In this document: piece after piece, positions 29,421 through 38,766 of the stretch
Layout of the letters: the number at the start of each line of letters is the position of its first letter
Position numbering within the stretch: the first letter of the stretch is position 1
Assembly (NCBI RefSeq): GCF_014656395.1
Contig: NZ_BNCI01000001.1
Span: forward strand, 372,001-436,000
Length of the DNA stretch: 64,000 bases
Direction: 5' to 3'
DNA from: Kordiimonas sediminis
Lineage (GTDB): Bacteria > Pseudomonadota > Alphaproteobacteria > Sphingomonadales > Kordiimonadaceae
Translations under genes and position numbers: made by a program
Notes under the pieces: model-generated
The model's database searches: none
What the model saw: the letters and a program-made list of their open reading frames with translations, nothing else
Told to the model about the DNA's origin: nothing

Positions 29421-29980
29421 CCAACAGCAAAAGAGATATTATGAATTTGGATTCTCCTCAGACCGATACCGCAGAGTATCCGGAAGAAAACAAGCCACAG
29501 ACTGCCACCGCTCGCCCGGTGACAGACGGTGACGGCGGCTATTTTCTGAATAAATTTCTGGATGGCGGTGAGGATGACAAAGCTGACGCATCCGAAAAGG
29601 ACACAGATACTGCGCCGTCCGTAGCGTCTGCGCAAAGCGCGGCGCCGGAGCCAGAATCAGATACCAGCCCAGAAGCAGAAGAGCTTAAGGAACGTATCAT
29701 TGATACCCTACGGGAAATTTATGACCCTGAAATTCCGGTAAACATCTACGAAATGGGACTGATCTATGATGTCGATGTAAAAGTCGACCAAAGTGCCCGT
29801 GTTACCATGACCTTGACGACACCGCATTGTCCGGTGGCAGAATCCATGCCGGGTGAGGTTGAGCTGAAAGTCGGCTCGGTTCCTGGTGTCAGCTACGCTG
29901 TTGTGTCTCTGGTCTGGGAGCCAGCGTGGGATATGTCACGCATGTCCGATGAAGCACGGCTAGAGTTAGGAATGTTATAA
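29417..29980 (+). CDS. sufT: SufT, MIP18/DUF59-family Fe-S assembly protein
   Basis: Accessory factor for Fe-S protein maturation. The C-terminal 100 residues are the MIP18 domain: IDTLREIYDPEIPVNIYEMG, LTTPHCPVAESMPGEVE with its conserved cysteine, and VVSLVWEPAWDMSRMSDEA. The first 90 or so residues are an acidic, Asp/Glu/Ala/Ser/Pro-rich extension, probably disordered; a short GYFLNKFLDG motif stands out in it. The start overlaps the sufS stop (ATGA). A second ATG eight codons in (MNLDSPQ) is an alternative start. Length 187 aa, versus about 110 for the bare domain. Confidence 0.93.
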   Translation: MTNSKRDIMNLDSPQTDTAEYPEENKPQTATARPVTDGDGGYFLNKFLDGGEDDKADASEKDTDTAPSVASAQSAAPEPESDTSPEAEELKERIIDTLREIYDPEIPVNIYEMGLIYDVDVKVDQSARVTMTLTTPHCPVAESMPGEVELKVGSVPGVSYAVVSLVWEPAWDMSRMSDEARLELGML

Positions 29981-29982
29981 TC

Positions 29983-30309
29983 ATGAGTGCAATCACTGTA
30001 ACAGATACTGCCGCTGAACATATTCGGGCACTGCTTGCCAAAAATGCTGATGCCATTGGAATCCGTCTTGGTACAAGCACGCACGGTTGTTCCGGCATGG
30101 GCTATACAGTGGATTATGTTGAAACACCTAGCGATGACGACGAACTGGTGGAAACCCAGGGTCTGAAAATCTATGTTGACCGTAAATCCCTGCTATTTAT
30201 CCTTGGCACTGAAATGGACTGGGAAAACAGCATGTTCTCAACCGGTTTCAAATTCACCAACCCGAATGAAAAGGGACGGTGTGGGTGCGGCGAAAGCTTC
30301 CACGTGTAG
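29983..30309 (+). CDS. sufA: A-type Fe-S carrier SufA
   Basis: HesB/IscA-family carrier that receives clusters from the scaffold and passes them to targets. The three conserved cysteines are at 36 (THGCSGMGY) and at 100 and 102 (GRCGCGESFHV). The length of 108 aa is typical. It follows sufT by two bases and closes the operon. I see no strong terminator after it; an imperfect A-rich / T-rich structure near 30400-30435 may serve. Confidence 0.96.
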   Translation: MSAITVTDTAAEHIRALLAKNADAIGIRLGTSTHGCSGMGYTVDYVETPSDDDELVETQGLKIYVDRKSLLFILGTEMDWENSMFSTGFKFTNPNEKGRCGCGESFHV

Positions 30310-30521
30310 ACCCATACTATCGCTGCCCACATTTCCACTTAACCGTACCGACCACTTTCTGCGATAAACGTCTACGTCCTTTTGACTGCTATGCCCGGAT
30401 TAAAAAAGGTGGCATAGACCGTCTTTTTGGTTAAAGTATTTCACCAGTGAAGGGAAATCTTTGAAAAACCATCAGTTTTTGCCGCTCCATGAGTGGCATG
30501 ACTTGGGAGGTTGGGAGCCGT

Positions 30522-32825
30522 ATGGGGTCGCAAAAGCACACGGAAGATATATTGAGAGAGCAGATATCCATGCTCTATCAAGGCGGCAAAGTATCCGTTC
30601 CTGTCAACATCATTACCTCTCTTATCCTTGCAGCGTTAAGCTGGCCTGCGCTTGATCACACAAGCTTGATCATTTGGGCCAGTGCGATGGTCATGCTTTC
30701 TATTCTGCGGCTTTTCAGTTGTTTTCTCTATTTCAGCCAGCCGCGCCTGTTCAGCACCCATGGTTGGGCGAACACCTTTGTCGCGGGGTCCGTACTGACT
30801 GGACTTTTGTGGGGATCGATCATCTTCCTTTTCCCGCACCAGTCAACTTTATCACCCTATTTGTTGATTGTAGTGATCTTCATTGCGGGCATGACTGCGG
30901 GTGCCACATCAACATCCGGCACCTATTTCAAGGCAAGCGCAGGTTTTGTTGTACCTGCGACAGCCCCGCCCATTGCCTATTTTTCAATGGGTAGCACGTC
31001 TGTTGAACTGGCGATCAGCATCGTTCTGATTGTCTATACGGCCATGCTGCTTCGCACCAGCCAAACCAGTGACAAGACGATCCACGGCTTTCTGGAACAA
31101 AGACGCCTGAACCGCGCTCAGGCGGCAGAACTGCATGAGCAGCAGGAATTGCTGCAAAGTGTGCTCGACACCATTGAAGTCGGTGTCGTCGTGTTTGATC
31201 GCGACATGAAACTGACACTTTGGAATAATGCGCTTACCCGGTATCTAAACATTAGCCCGAACTGGCTGAAGACCAAACCAACAATGGAAGACTTCATCCG
31301 CCTGAATGCCGAAAACGGTGACTTTGGCCAGGGTGACATTGAAGAACTGGTTCGGTCCCGCATGAAACGGTTTGATGACCCCCAGAATATTACACCGCAC
31401 CGATTTGAACGTACCCGCCCAACCGGTACACGGCTTGAGATTATGGGCAATCCCATGCCAGAAGGCGGCGTTGTAACAACCTATACAGATGTTACCGAGC
31501 GTTTTCTGCGGCTTGAGAAAATCCGACTGTTGGCCGACCATGACAGCTTGACCGGTCTGGTCAACCGGCCCGTCTTTGAACGCAGATTACGACACGCGAT
31601 TGCCAGCGCCAAACGTAGCGGCAATATGGTCAGTATTTTCTATCTGGATCTGGATCACTTCAAAGACATTAATGACACGATGGGGCACCCAACAGGTGAC
31701 CAACTGCTGAAGCAGGTTGCTACCCGGCTGAAAAAAACCGCACGGGAAACAGACACAGTTGCCCGTCTTGGCGGCGATGAATTCGCCATCATCGGCACGC
31801 ACCATTCTAATGTGCATGATGTCTACCGGTTTGCAGAACGCATTCTGGATATCCTGTCAGAGCCGGTGGAGATTGGTGAACAAATTGTCCATACGGGCGC
31901 CAGTATTGGCGCAACTATCTTCCCGCTGGACAATTCAACGCCGGTCGAACTTTTCAGTCATGCCGACATGGCGCTCTATAAAGCAAAAGAAGCGGGGCGT
32001 GACCGCTTTGCCCTGTTCGACAGTCATATGAATGACGAATTGCAGGACCGTAAACGCATTGAAACCGAACTACGCCATGCCATTCATAATAATGAGTTTG
32101 TTCTATATTATCAGCCACAGATAGATTTCGAAACCAAGGCAGTTATTGGCGCCGAAGCCCTACTTCGCTGGCAGCACCCCGAGCGGGGTATCGTGGCTCC
32201 CGACCTGTTTTTACCCATCGCGGAGACCAACCGTCTCATCAATCCGATTGGCAACTGGGTAATCGAAGAGGCCTGTGCCTTCACCAACAGAATAAACGGT
32301 GCCAAGTCTGAAAACTTCAAAGTTAGCATTAACCTGTCCGCGGTTCAGTTCCGCAGTGAAGGATTGCAAAGCTTTATTATGGAGACAATGACCAAAAGTG
32401 GTGTTACCGCCGATCAGATCGAGCTGGAGATCACTGAAAGTATGGTCATAACCAATGTTGAGGACGCTATTAAAACCCTGCGGCGGTTCCAGTCACTCGG
32501 CATAAGTGTTGCGATTGATGATTTCGGCACGGGCTATTCGTCTATGGCCTATCTGAAAGATTTCTCCGCCAATGTCCTGAAAATTGACCGCAGCTTTGTC
32601 TCGGAAGCAAACAAACGGGATGAAAACCGGAAAATCATTGCCGGTATTATCAGCCTCGGTCATAGCCTAGGCATGCAAATCGTTGCAGAAGGTGTGGAAG
32701 ACGCAGATCAGGAAAGCCTGTTGCAGTCCCTGAAGTGTGACTTTGCCCAAGGGTACTATTATGGCCGCCCAATGCCAGAAGCAGACTTTCTCACCTATCT
32801 GGAGGAGCGTTCCAGCCAAACTTAA
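30522..32825 (+). CDS. membrane-bound PAS-GGDEF-EAL cyclic-di-GMP protein
   Basis: Candidate bifunctional enzyme making and degrading cyclic-di-GMP. About five or six hydrophobic helices occupy roughly residues 20-190, then a PAS-7-like domain (VLDTIEVGVVVFDRDMKLTLW). GGDEF (417-421) is intact with an RETD inhibitory site before it. EAL (545-547) is intact, with ITES, DDFGTGYSS, LKIDRSFV, EGVE and QGYYYGRPM, so the phosphodiesterase should be active. I chose the ATG at 30522, preceded by GGGAG; an ATG 11 codons earlier has no ribosome site. Length 767 aa. It stands alone between suf and a transporter gene. Confidence 0.93.
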   Translation: MGSQKHTEDILREQISMLYQGGKVSVPVNIITSLILAALSWPALDHTSLIIWASAMVMLSILRLFSCFLYFSQPRLFSTHGWANTFVAGSVLTGLLWGSIIFLFPHQSTLSPYLLIVVIFIAGMTAGATSTSGTYFKASAGFVVPATAPPIAYFSMGSTSVELAISIVLIVYTAMLLRTSQTSDKTIHGFLEQRRLNRAQAAELHEQQELLQSVLDTIEVGVVVFDRDMKLTLWNNALTRYLNISPNWLKTKPTMEDFIRLNAENGDFGQGDIEELVRSRMKRFDDPQNITPHRFERTRPTGTRLEIMGNPMPEGGVVTTYTDVTERFLRLEKIRLLADHDSLTGLVNRPVFERRLRHAIASAKRSGNMVSIFYLDLDHFKDINDTMGHPTGDQLLKQVATRLKKTARETDTVARLGGDEFAIIGTHHSNVHDVYRFAERILDILSEPVEIGEQIVHTGASIGATIFPLDNSTPVELFSHADMALYKAKEAGRDRFALFDSHMNDELQDRKRIETELRHAIHNNEFVLYYQPQIDFETKAVIGAEALLRWQHPERGIVAPDLFLPIAETNRLINPIGNWVIEEACAFTNRINGAKSENFKVSINLSAVQFRSEGLQSFIMETMTKSGVTADQIELEITESMVITNVEDAIKTLRRFQSLGISVAIDDFGTGYSSMAYLKDFSANVLKIDRSFVSEANKRDENRKIIAGIISLGHSLGMQIVAEGVEDADQESLLQSLKCDFAQGYYYGRPMPEADFLTYLEERSSQT

Positions 32826-32928
32826 CAGGCACAGAGGTGCTCAGATGTTTGGTGGCTGGTGAGCCAGAAGAGGACAAATATACTATACCCTGCTCTGGGG
32901 AGGGCAGGACCGAAAAAAGGGGGGATAT

Positions 32929-34335
32929 ATGGCCGGACTTTCCGCAGGTGCTGACAAAACGGGACCGACACAAGAACACTGGTCCTCACGGCTGACATTC
33001 CTGATGGCTTCGATTGGGTTTGCTGTTGGGCTTGGTAATATTTGGCGCTTTCCCTATGTCACTGGGGAACATGGTGGCAGTGCTTTCATTCTCGTCTATC
33101 TATTCTTCGCCTTTGCGATTGGCGTGCCGCTGGTTATGACCGAATGGGCTATTGGTCGCCGCAGTCAACAGGCTGCCTCAGCATCCGGCAGTTTTCGCGA
33201 TGTCGCCGCAGAGGGGGGCCGTTCCCGGCGCTGGGGTAATGTTGGGGGCATGGCTATTCTGGCCGTCTTCATGATCATGCTGACATACAGTATCGTTGCT
33301 GGCTGGACGCTGGATTATTTCGTTCGTGCCGCAACCGGCAGCTTTGATGCCATAACAGCCGATGCATCCCGTAGCATGTTTGCCGACTTGCTCGCCGATC
33401 CTGTTCGGTTAGGGTTCTGGCAGGCAATTGTTGTCGGCCTGACCGTCTATATTAACTCTCGCGGCATACATAGCGGCATTGAACGGGCCGTCAACATCCT
33501 GATGCCTGCCCTGTTTGTCTGCCTTCTTATTATGGTTGGCTATGCTTTTGCCATCGGGGACATGTCCGCCGCCGCCGACTTTATCCTGACCCCTGATTTC
33601 AGCAAAATCACAGGCGAAGCAGTCTTAATGGCGCTTGGTCAGGCTTTTTTCTCGATCGGTGTTGCCATGGCCGTGATGGTTACATACGGATCATATCTGG
33701 ACGCGGATACGTCCATTCCTCAAAATGCCTTCATTGTGGTCGGCGCGGATACGCTGGTCGCTCTTTTGGCTGGCTTTGCCATTTTTCCGCTTGTATTCGC
33801 ATACGGGCTTAACCCGGGTCAGGGAACAGGCCTTGTCTTTGAAACTCTGCCCCTTGCTTTTGGCGCCTTGCCGGGTGGACAGATATTCGGCAGCATTTTC
33901 TTTCTCCTGCTGATCGCAGCCGCCATTACGTCCTGTATTGGAAACTTTGCCCCGGTCATTGCCTGGACTGAAGAACGCCTGAAAGTAAGCCACACAAAAG
34001 CAGCATGGATTTCCGGCTTAACGCTATGGGGGTTGGGCCTTATTGCTGTATTGTCTCTCAATGTCCTGAAAGATTTTCACCCTCTGAACTTTATCGGCTT
34101 TTTCGAGGGGAAGACTATCTATGATATTATCGACATTGTGTCGGCCAACATTCTGCTGCCGGTCGGGGCACTGTGCACAGCGCTGTTTGCCGGATGGGTA
34201 TTACCAAAAACACTTCTAACGACAGAAATGGGATTAAAAGAGGACAGCATAGGCTACAAGCTGTGGATTTCTTTGATGCGGTATGTCATTCCAATAGCAA
34301 TTACCATTGTACTGGTGGTTAGCCTTGGCGCCTGA
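32929..34335 (+). CDS. sodium-dependent transporter, NSS (LeuT-like) family
   Basis: Na+-coupled importer of amino acids or related compounds. The first helix carries the Na+/substrate motif VGLGNIWRFPYVTGEHGG, and LVYLFFAFAIGVPLVMTEWAIGRR follows. The 468 aa contain about 11 or 12 hydrophobic segments, as in bacterial members. AGGGGGG lies just before the ATG. The GntR regulator and proline-racemase-like gene follow closely on the same strand, suggesting import of their substrate, but the ligand is not readable from the sequence. Confidence 0.93.
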   Translation: MAGLSAGADKTGPTQEHWSSRLTFLMASIGFAVGLGNIWRFPYVTGEHGGSAFILVYLFFAFAIGVPLVMTEWAIGRRSQQAASASGSFRDVAAEGGRSRRWGNVGGMAILAVFMIMLTYSIVAGWTLDYFVRAATGSFDAITADASRSMFADLLADPVRLGFWQAIVVGLTVYINSRGIHSGIERAVNILMPALFVCLLIMVGYAFAIGDMSAAADFILTPDFSKITGEAVLMALGQAFFSIGVAMAVMVTYGSYLDADTSIPQNAFIVVGADTLVALLAGFAIFPLVFAYGLNPGQGTGLVFETLPLAFGALPGGQIFGSIFFLLLIAAAITSCIGNFAPVIAWTEERLKVSHTKAAWISGLTLWGLGLIAVLSLNVLKDFHPLNFIGFFEGKTIYDIIDIVSANILLPVGALCTALFAGWVLPKTLLTTEMGLKEDSIGYKLWISLMRYVIPIAITIVLVVSLGA

Positions 34336-34386
34336 TAAGCCCTCGCGGCCACCAACGAACCGAGATTTGGAAAGAAAGTAGCAATT

Positions 34387-35049
34387 ATGGGAACCTCTCT
34401 TCGTCCTTTGACTATGGCACAGACCGTTGCAAAGAACCTGAAGGAAAAAATCCTGACAAATCAGATCGCCGGTGGGGAACCCTTACGACAGGATGCCATC
34501 GCGAAATCCTTTGGCATAAGCATCATTCCTGTTCGTGAAGCCCTGCGCCAACTGGAAGCTGAAGGGCTGGTACAGTTAATTCCGCACCGCGGTGCCATTG
34601 CAACAGAACTTACCGTCGACAAGGCCCTTGAATGGATTCATATGCGTCTACTGTTGGAAGTTGACCTTCTTGGACGCGCGATGGATGTCATGACCGACGA
34701 AGACGCTGATAGGGCCGAAACAGTTCTAAGTCTCTATGAGACCAACCTGAAAAATCGCACCCATATCGAGCAGTGGAGCGATTTTAACTGGGATTTTCAT
34801 AAAGCACTTTATGCCCCTGCCAATCGGCCGGAAACACTGGATATTCTCGCCAATCTTCACAAGAAAAGTGACTGTTATGTCCGCCTGCAACTGCTTGATG
34901 GTGATAATGTTGAGCGCGCCCAGTCGGAGCACAGGGAACTGCTGGATTTATACCGCGCGCGAGACAAGGATGGTGCCACCAAGGTACTTGCAGAGCATAT
35001 AATCAATGTAGCCAACGACTTGACGACGAACCTGCCGTCCAGTGCATAA
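34387..35049 (+). CDS. GntR-family (FadR/FCD subfamily) transcriptional regulator
   Basis: N-terminal winged helix (about 10-75): VAKNLKEKILTNQIAGGEPL, then DAIAKSFGISIIPVREALRQLEAEGLV, the classic GntR recognition helix. The remaining about 140 residues are helical FCD domain, with metal-binding type histidines in WDFHKALY and KVLAEHI. The length of 220 aa is typical. It lies 52 bp after the transporter and 25 bp before the proline-racemase-like gene, so it probably controls that cassette in response to its substrate. I found no obvious operator. Confidence 0.92.
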   Translation: MGTSLRPLTMAQTVAKNLKEKILTNQIAGGEPLRQDAIAKSFGISIIPVREALRQLEAEGLVQLIPHRGAIATELTVDKALEWIHMRLLLEVDLLGRAMDVMTDEDADRAETVLSLYETNLKNRTHIEQWSDFNWDFHKALYAPANRPETLDILANLHKKSDCYVRLQLLDGDNVERAQSEHRELLDLYRARDKDGATKVLAEHIINVANDLTTNLPSSA

Positions 35050-35073
35050 GATATACACCACAGGAAAGCCGAC

Positions 35074-36114
35074 GTGAAACTTGATGCACCTATCCATATT
35101 GTCGAATGCCACGCAGAAGGCGAGGTTGGTGATGTCATCGTATCAGGCGTAGAAGCCCCACCAGGGGATACGCTGTGGGATCAGTCCCGCTACATCGCCC
35201 ACGATAATCAATTGCGGCAATATGTTTTGAACGAACCTCGGGGTGGTGTCTTCCGGCATGTCAACCTTCTGGTTCCAGCGAAACATCCAGATGCCCAAAT
35301 GGGATGGATCATCATGGAACCGGAAGATACACCGCCCATGTCTGGTTCCAACTCCATGTGTGTTGCCACCGTCCTTCTGGAAACCGGCATTCTGCCGATG
35401 ACAGAGCCACAGACACATCTGACACTCGAAGCTCCGGGCGGCCTTGTTCGGGTATGTGCAGACTGCAATAAGGGTAAAGTCACCCGCGCTACTGTGACCA
35501 ATGTGCCGTCCTTTGCAGCCCATCTGGACACTAAGCTGGAAGTAGAAGGCATTGGCACCCTCACGGTTGATACAGCTTACGGCGGTGACAGCTTCGTCTT
35601 CGCCAGTGCAAAGGCGCTCGGTTTCTCTCTCACCCCTGATGAGGCAAAAGACCTGGCAGAAACAGGCACCAGAATAACCAATGCAGCCAATGAACAGTTA
35701 GGCTTCCACCATCCGGACAACCCGGACTGGACCCATATTTCATTTTGCAGCATCGCAGATGCCGTAACAGGCGAAAAGGGCCAGTTTCAGACAAAGAATG
35801 CCGTGGCGATCAAGCCAGGCAAGATTGACCGGTCCCCCACCGGGACAGGCGTGTCAGCCAGGCTGGCGATTTTACATGCAAAAGGCATAGCAACCGTAGG
35901 GGACATGCTTACCGTTCAGTCCCTGATTGGATCAACTTTCACCGGTAAGATAACAAGCACAACATCCGTTGGGGCCAATAAGGCTATACCTGCGATTATC
36001 CCATCGGTTTCCGGCAGGGCTTTCATCTACGGTACGCGCCAGGTGGTCCTGGACCCCGATGACCCGTGGCCACTTGGCTACCGTCTTAGCGATACGTGGC
36101 CGGTGATAAAATAA
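35074..36114 (+). CDS. proline racemase superfamily protein with both catalytic cysteines replaced
   Basis: Overall fold and motifs belong to the proline racemase / hydroxyproline epimerase / trans-3-hydroxyproline dehydratase superfamily: [15 protein letters not shown] at the N-terminus, [13 protein letters not shown], and [14 protein letters not shown] near 252. The first catalytic cysteine is Ser90 (MSGSNSMC, where MCGH is canonical) and the second is Thr256 (SPTGTG instead of SPCGTG). Racemase chemistry by a Cys pair is therefore unlikely; a dehydratase-like or other reaction is possible. The length of 346 aa is normal. Downstream of a transporter and a GntR regulator, so probably catabolic. 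Confidence 0.85.
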   Translation: MKLDAPIHIVECHAEGEVGDVIVSGVEAPPGDTLWDQSRYIAHDNQLRQYVLNEPRGGVFRHVNLLVPAKHPDAQMGWIIMEPEDTPPMSGSNSMCVATVLLETGILPMTEPQTHLTLEAPGGLVRVCADCNKGKVTRATVTNVPSFAAHLDTKLEVEGIGTLTVDTAYGGDSFVFASAKALGFSLTPDEAKDLAETGTRITNAANEQLGFHHPDNPDWTHISFCSIADAVTGEKGQFQTKNAVAIKPGKIDRSPTGTGVSARLAILHAKGIATVGDMLTVQSLIGSTFTGKITSTTSVGANKAIPAIIPSVSGRAFIYGTRQVVLDPDDPWPLGYRLSDTWPVIK

Positions 36115-36144
36115 CGAGCTAGCTTACGCCTTTTCCAGACCTAT

Positions 36145-37509
36145 TCAGGTTCGAATTTCCGGCAACAGCTCCTCGTCAGATAATAATGCAATGGTATTGC
36201 CCGAATCAAACGCGGGGCGCTTCAAAGCAAACTGATCTGCGCTGATCCAGTGGATAGTGTCAAAGCTTTTGCAAGACGGACACAGGACGGACCAACTATG
36301 GTGCCGCGTGCCACAATCATCGCACACCCACCCTGCACGGTCGACAGCAGTATCAAGCGATGCTTCGATCGCATCGGCATCTTCGCCGGTTGCGTGCGCG
36401 AGCGCGAGCCTATACTGCAAAACACGGCGCCCCGGATGCGATTTTATCAAATCCTCAATCACTGGCCGCACCGCATCATACCGGCGTGCATCCATCATCG
36501 CATCGACCATCAACAAGCGCGATTCCCCGTGGTCTGGATTTCTATCTGCGAGTTTTCTTGCTCGTTTTAACCAGTCTTCCCGCGATTCTGCTGAATCCAT
36601 GTCTTTATAAAGAGTAGCATACATGGGATGCGGTGCTTCCTTCCACGCATCCATAATCAGGCGTCCTGTTTTGCGGGAGTTTCCGTCCCCTAGTTCAAGA
36701 CGTCCGAGCGCACACACTGCTGCAGGGAAATCCGGCTTGGCCGCCACTGCTGCTGAAAGAAGCTTCTTCGCCTCTGCTCGCTTACCACCAACTGACTGTT
36801 CCATCGCTTCTGCATATTGCAGAGCTGCACCGTGGCTTTTCGAACGCTCTGTACTCAGAAGCCCTTCTTTTGTTGCTATTTTGAGCGCATCCCGGGCTTC
36901 CGTCCAGTTCGCTGCTGCAATCTCTAGCGCAAAAAGTGTTTTAATAACCCAGGGGCTTTTCCTATTTTCCTTAAACGCCTGCCGCGCCAGTCTTAGGGCT
37001 TCATTTTCCGCTCCCTTGCGGCGCGCCTCGGTCAACAGTCCCCGTAGACCAAGCAGACGCCCCTCTTCTGTTTTCTCAAGCTCCCGGTACCGTGTGGATG
37101 CAGCTTCAAAATCCCCTGACCTGGTCGCTGCTTCTGCGGCAATCAAATGGACCATTGGCTGTGGGGGCAACAGTGCTTCTGCCTGCCCAATCAGCCTGCC
37201 TGCCAATTTATGGTCACCGGCCGCCAGCGCCACAAGCGATCTGTTCAACAACTGAATACCCCGGCCCTGACGTTTGAATATCTGGTTCTTGCCAACAATG
37301 GGCATATCCCGGCGGATCCAGCCTGCAAGCCAGACAAGCCCCCCGGCAGAGACCATTAATATCGACGCCATAAGCGCCAGTGCCGCCAGCGTTGTATCAA
37401 CGCGGTACGCCCCAATATCAATAGTAACCGCACCGGGATTGTCGGCAAATGTCGCACTGATAAAGGCGATCAGCAGAATAGCAATGAATAGAAGGATCAG
37501 TCGTAACAC
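36145..37509 (-). CDS. HemY-like TPR membrane protein with C-terminal zinc ribbon
   Basis: Homologue of the HemY N-terminal domain family, found beside haem-synthesis genes; precise role unclear. Two hydrophobic segments open the 454-aa protein (LILLFIAILLIAFISATFA and TLAALALMASILMVSAGGLVWLAG), then GIQLLNRSLVALAAGDHKLA and successive TPR-like helices. Near the C-terminus cysteines at 396, 399, 410 and 413 (CDDC, CPSC) form a rubredoxin-like ribbon similar to that of LapB. Last gene of hemC-hemD-mic60-hemY, three bases after mic60. It is not the protoporphyrinogen oxidase also called HemY. Confidence 0.85.
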   Translation of the reverse strand: MLRLILLFIAILLIAFISATFADNPGAVTIDIGAYRVDTTLAALALMASILMVSAGGLVWLAGWIRRDMPIVGKNQIFKRQGRGIQLLNRSLVALAAGDHKLAGRLIGQAEALLPPQPMVHLIAAEAATRSGDFEAASTRYRELEKTEEGRLLGLRGLLTEARRKGAENEALRLARQAFKENRKSPWVIKTLFALEIAAANWTEARDALKIATKEGLLSTERSKSHGAALQYAEAMEQSVGGKRAEAKKLLSAAVAAKPDFPAAVCALGRLELGDGNSRKTGRLIMDAWKEAPHPMYATLYKDMDSAESREDWLKRARKLADRNPDHGESRLLMVDAMMDARRYDAVRPVIEDLIKSHPGRRVLQYRLALAHATGEDADAIEASLDTAVDRAGWVCDDCGTRHHSWSVLCPSCKSFDTIHWISADQFALKRPAFDSGNTIALLSDEELLPEIRT

Positions 37510-37512
37510 CGC

Positions 37513-38766
37513 TTACCCCTCGCTTTTGGAGGCTGCCAAAACCAGACGGTCAAAGGCACCAAGAACATCGACATAGCGTTGGGCGCTTTCTGTCCACGGC
37601 TTGGCCACCTCGGCTGCGTCCGGCGTCAGCTTGGACAAAGCCGCGACAGCACCAGCAACATTTCTGGCGCCAAGCGCATTCTCTGCCTCGACTAGCACAG
37701 CATCATTCCCCGTTGCACCGGCGCCGCGCCTGCGGACAGTGAACAAATTCACCAGAAAAGATCCCGACGCCTTTTCGGTTGCCGCGCTGACATCACGGGC
37801 CATGGCTTCAAAAGATGATACGAGCACAGCATAGGACGGAATACCATTCTGCCCCGCTTCCAAAATAGCCAGATCGGCGCCAATCAACTGCTGGTCCATC
37901 GCCGACAATGTTGCAAAATCAGGCCGCAGGCTGGCAAGCTCCACACCATATGCCTGCCCGGACAAGGCCAAATCCTTCACACGGCCCAGCATCAATACCA
38001 GCCGCCCTCGCGGTGAAGTCTCTATCGCCCCGGATTTTATTGCCTCCAGATCTTCTACCAGTGCCTTGTTCATCGCTTTTTGCTGTTCAAGCTCCGCCCG
38101 AAGCAGTGCTAAAGACCCCGTAAGTTTAGTAACATCAGGATTCGCTTGGGCGTTTAGTGCAGACAACCGCGCAATTTCACCCGACAAACGGTCAAGCTCT
38201 GCCTGCATTTCTGTGGGCATCGCGCCGACTGCATCAGGTGATAAACCACCTTCCACCGCCAATAGGGAGAGCTGGTCCTGCAGGGTTTTAACATCAGACC
38301 TGAGACTGTCTACCGACGCCTGCAAATGTCCACTGGTTTCCCGAAAGAGGCTATTAGTTTTTTCCACTTGGTCAAGCCGGGCGGTCAGGCCGCTGGTGTC
38401 AGGTACACTGGCCGCAGGCTCTACCGCTGCATCCTGGGCTGGTAACAACCCCATATCCACTAGTGTCTGTTCACCGTATGGGGCGGCGAACACACCGCCG
38501 ATAAAGGCGATGAGAAAACCCGACAGTATCCACCCGGCTTTGCCACCGCCTGATTTGGTAACAGGCGAAGTGTCTTCCCTGTAAGAAGATGTCGCAGTCT
38601 TTTTTTGCCCGGCGCCGCGAGTGCCCTTTTGATCCGCTGACTCTGTCGTTTCCTCGGCCAGATCCTCGGCCAGAATTTCTGCATCAATGATTGTGTCAGA
38701 AGGGTCGGGCGTACCCTGCGCTGTGTCTCTTTCTGGGTTGCTGTCAGTTTCCTTACGGTCTGTCAC
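37513..38766 (-). CDS. alphaproteobacterial Mic60 (mitofilin-like) protein
   Basis: Membrane-shaping homologue of the mitochondrial cristae-junction protein Mic60. The 417 aa have an acidic N-terminus, one transmembrane helix (GWILSGFLIAFIGGVFAAPYG, about 77-97), a long predicted coiled coil (about 120-240, VEKTNSLFRETSGHLQASVD and onward) and a C-terminal mitofilin-type domain (about 255-417). Sequence alone is weakly conserved; the position between hemD and the HemY-like gene is the characteristic setting reported for alphaproteobacterial Mic60. It abuts the hemD stop directly. Confidence 0.8.
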   Translation of the reverse strand: MTDRKETDSNPERDTAQGTPDPSDTIIDAEILAEDLAEETTESADQKGTRGAGQKKTATSSYREDTSPVTKSGGGKAGWILSGFLIAFIGGVFAAPYGEQTLVDMGLLPAQDAAVEPAASVPDTSGLTARLDQVEKTNSLFRETSGHLQASVDSLRSDVKTLQDQLSLLAVEGGLSPDAVGAMPTEMQAELDRLSGEIARLSALNAQANPDVTKLTGSLALLRAELEQQKAMNKALVEDLEAIKSGAIETSPRGRLVLMLGRVKDLALSGQAYGVELASLRPDFATLSAMDQQLIGADLAILEAGQNGIPSYAVLVSSFEAMARDVSAATEKASGSFLVNLFTVRRRGAGATGNDAVLVEAENALGARNVAGAVAALSKLTPDAAEVAKPWTESAQRYVDVLGAFDRLVLAASKSEG

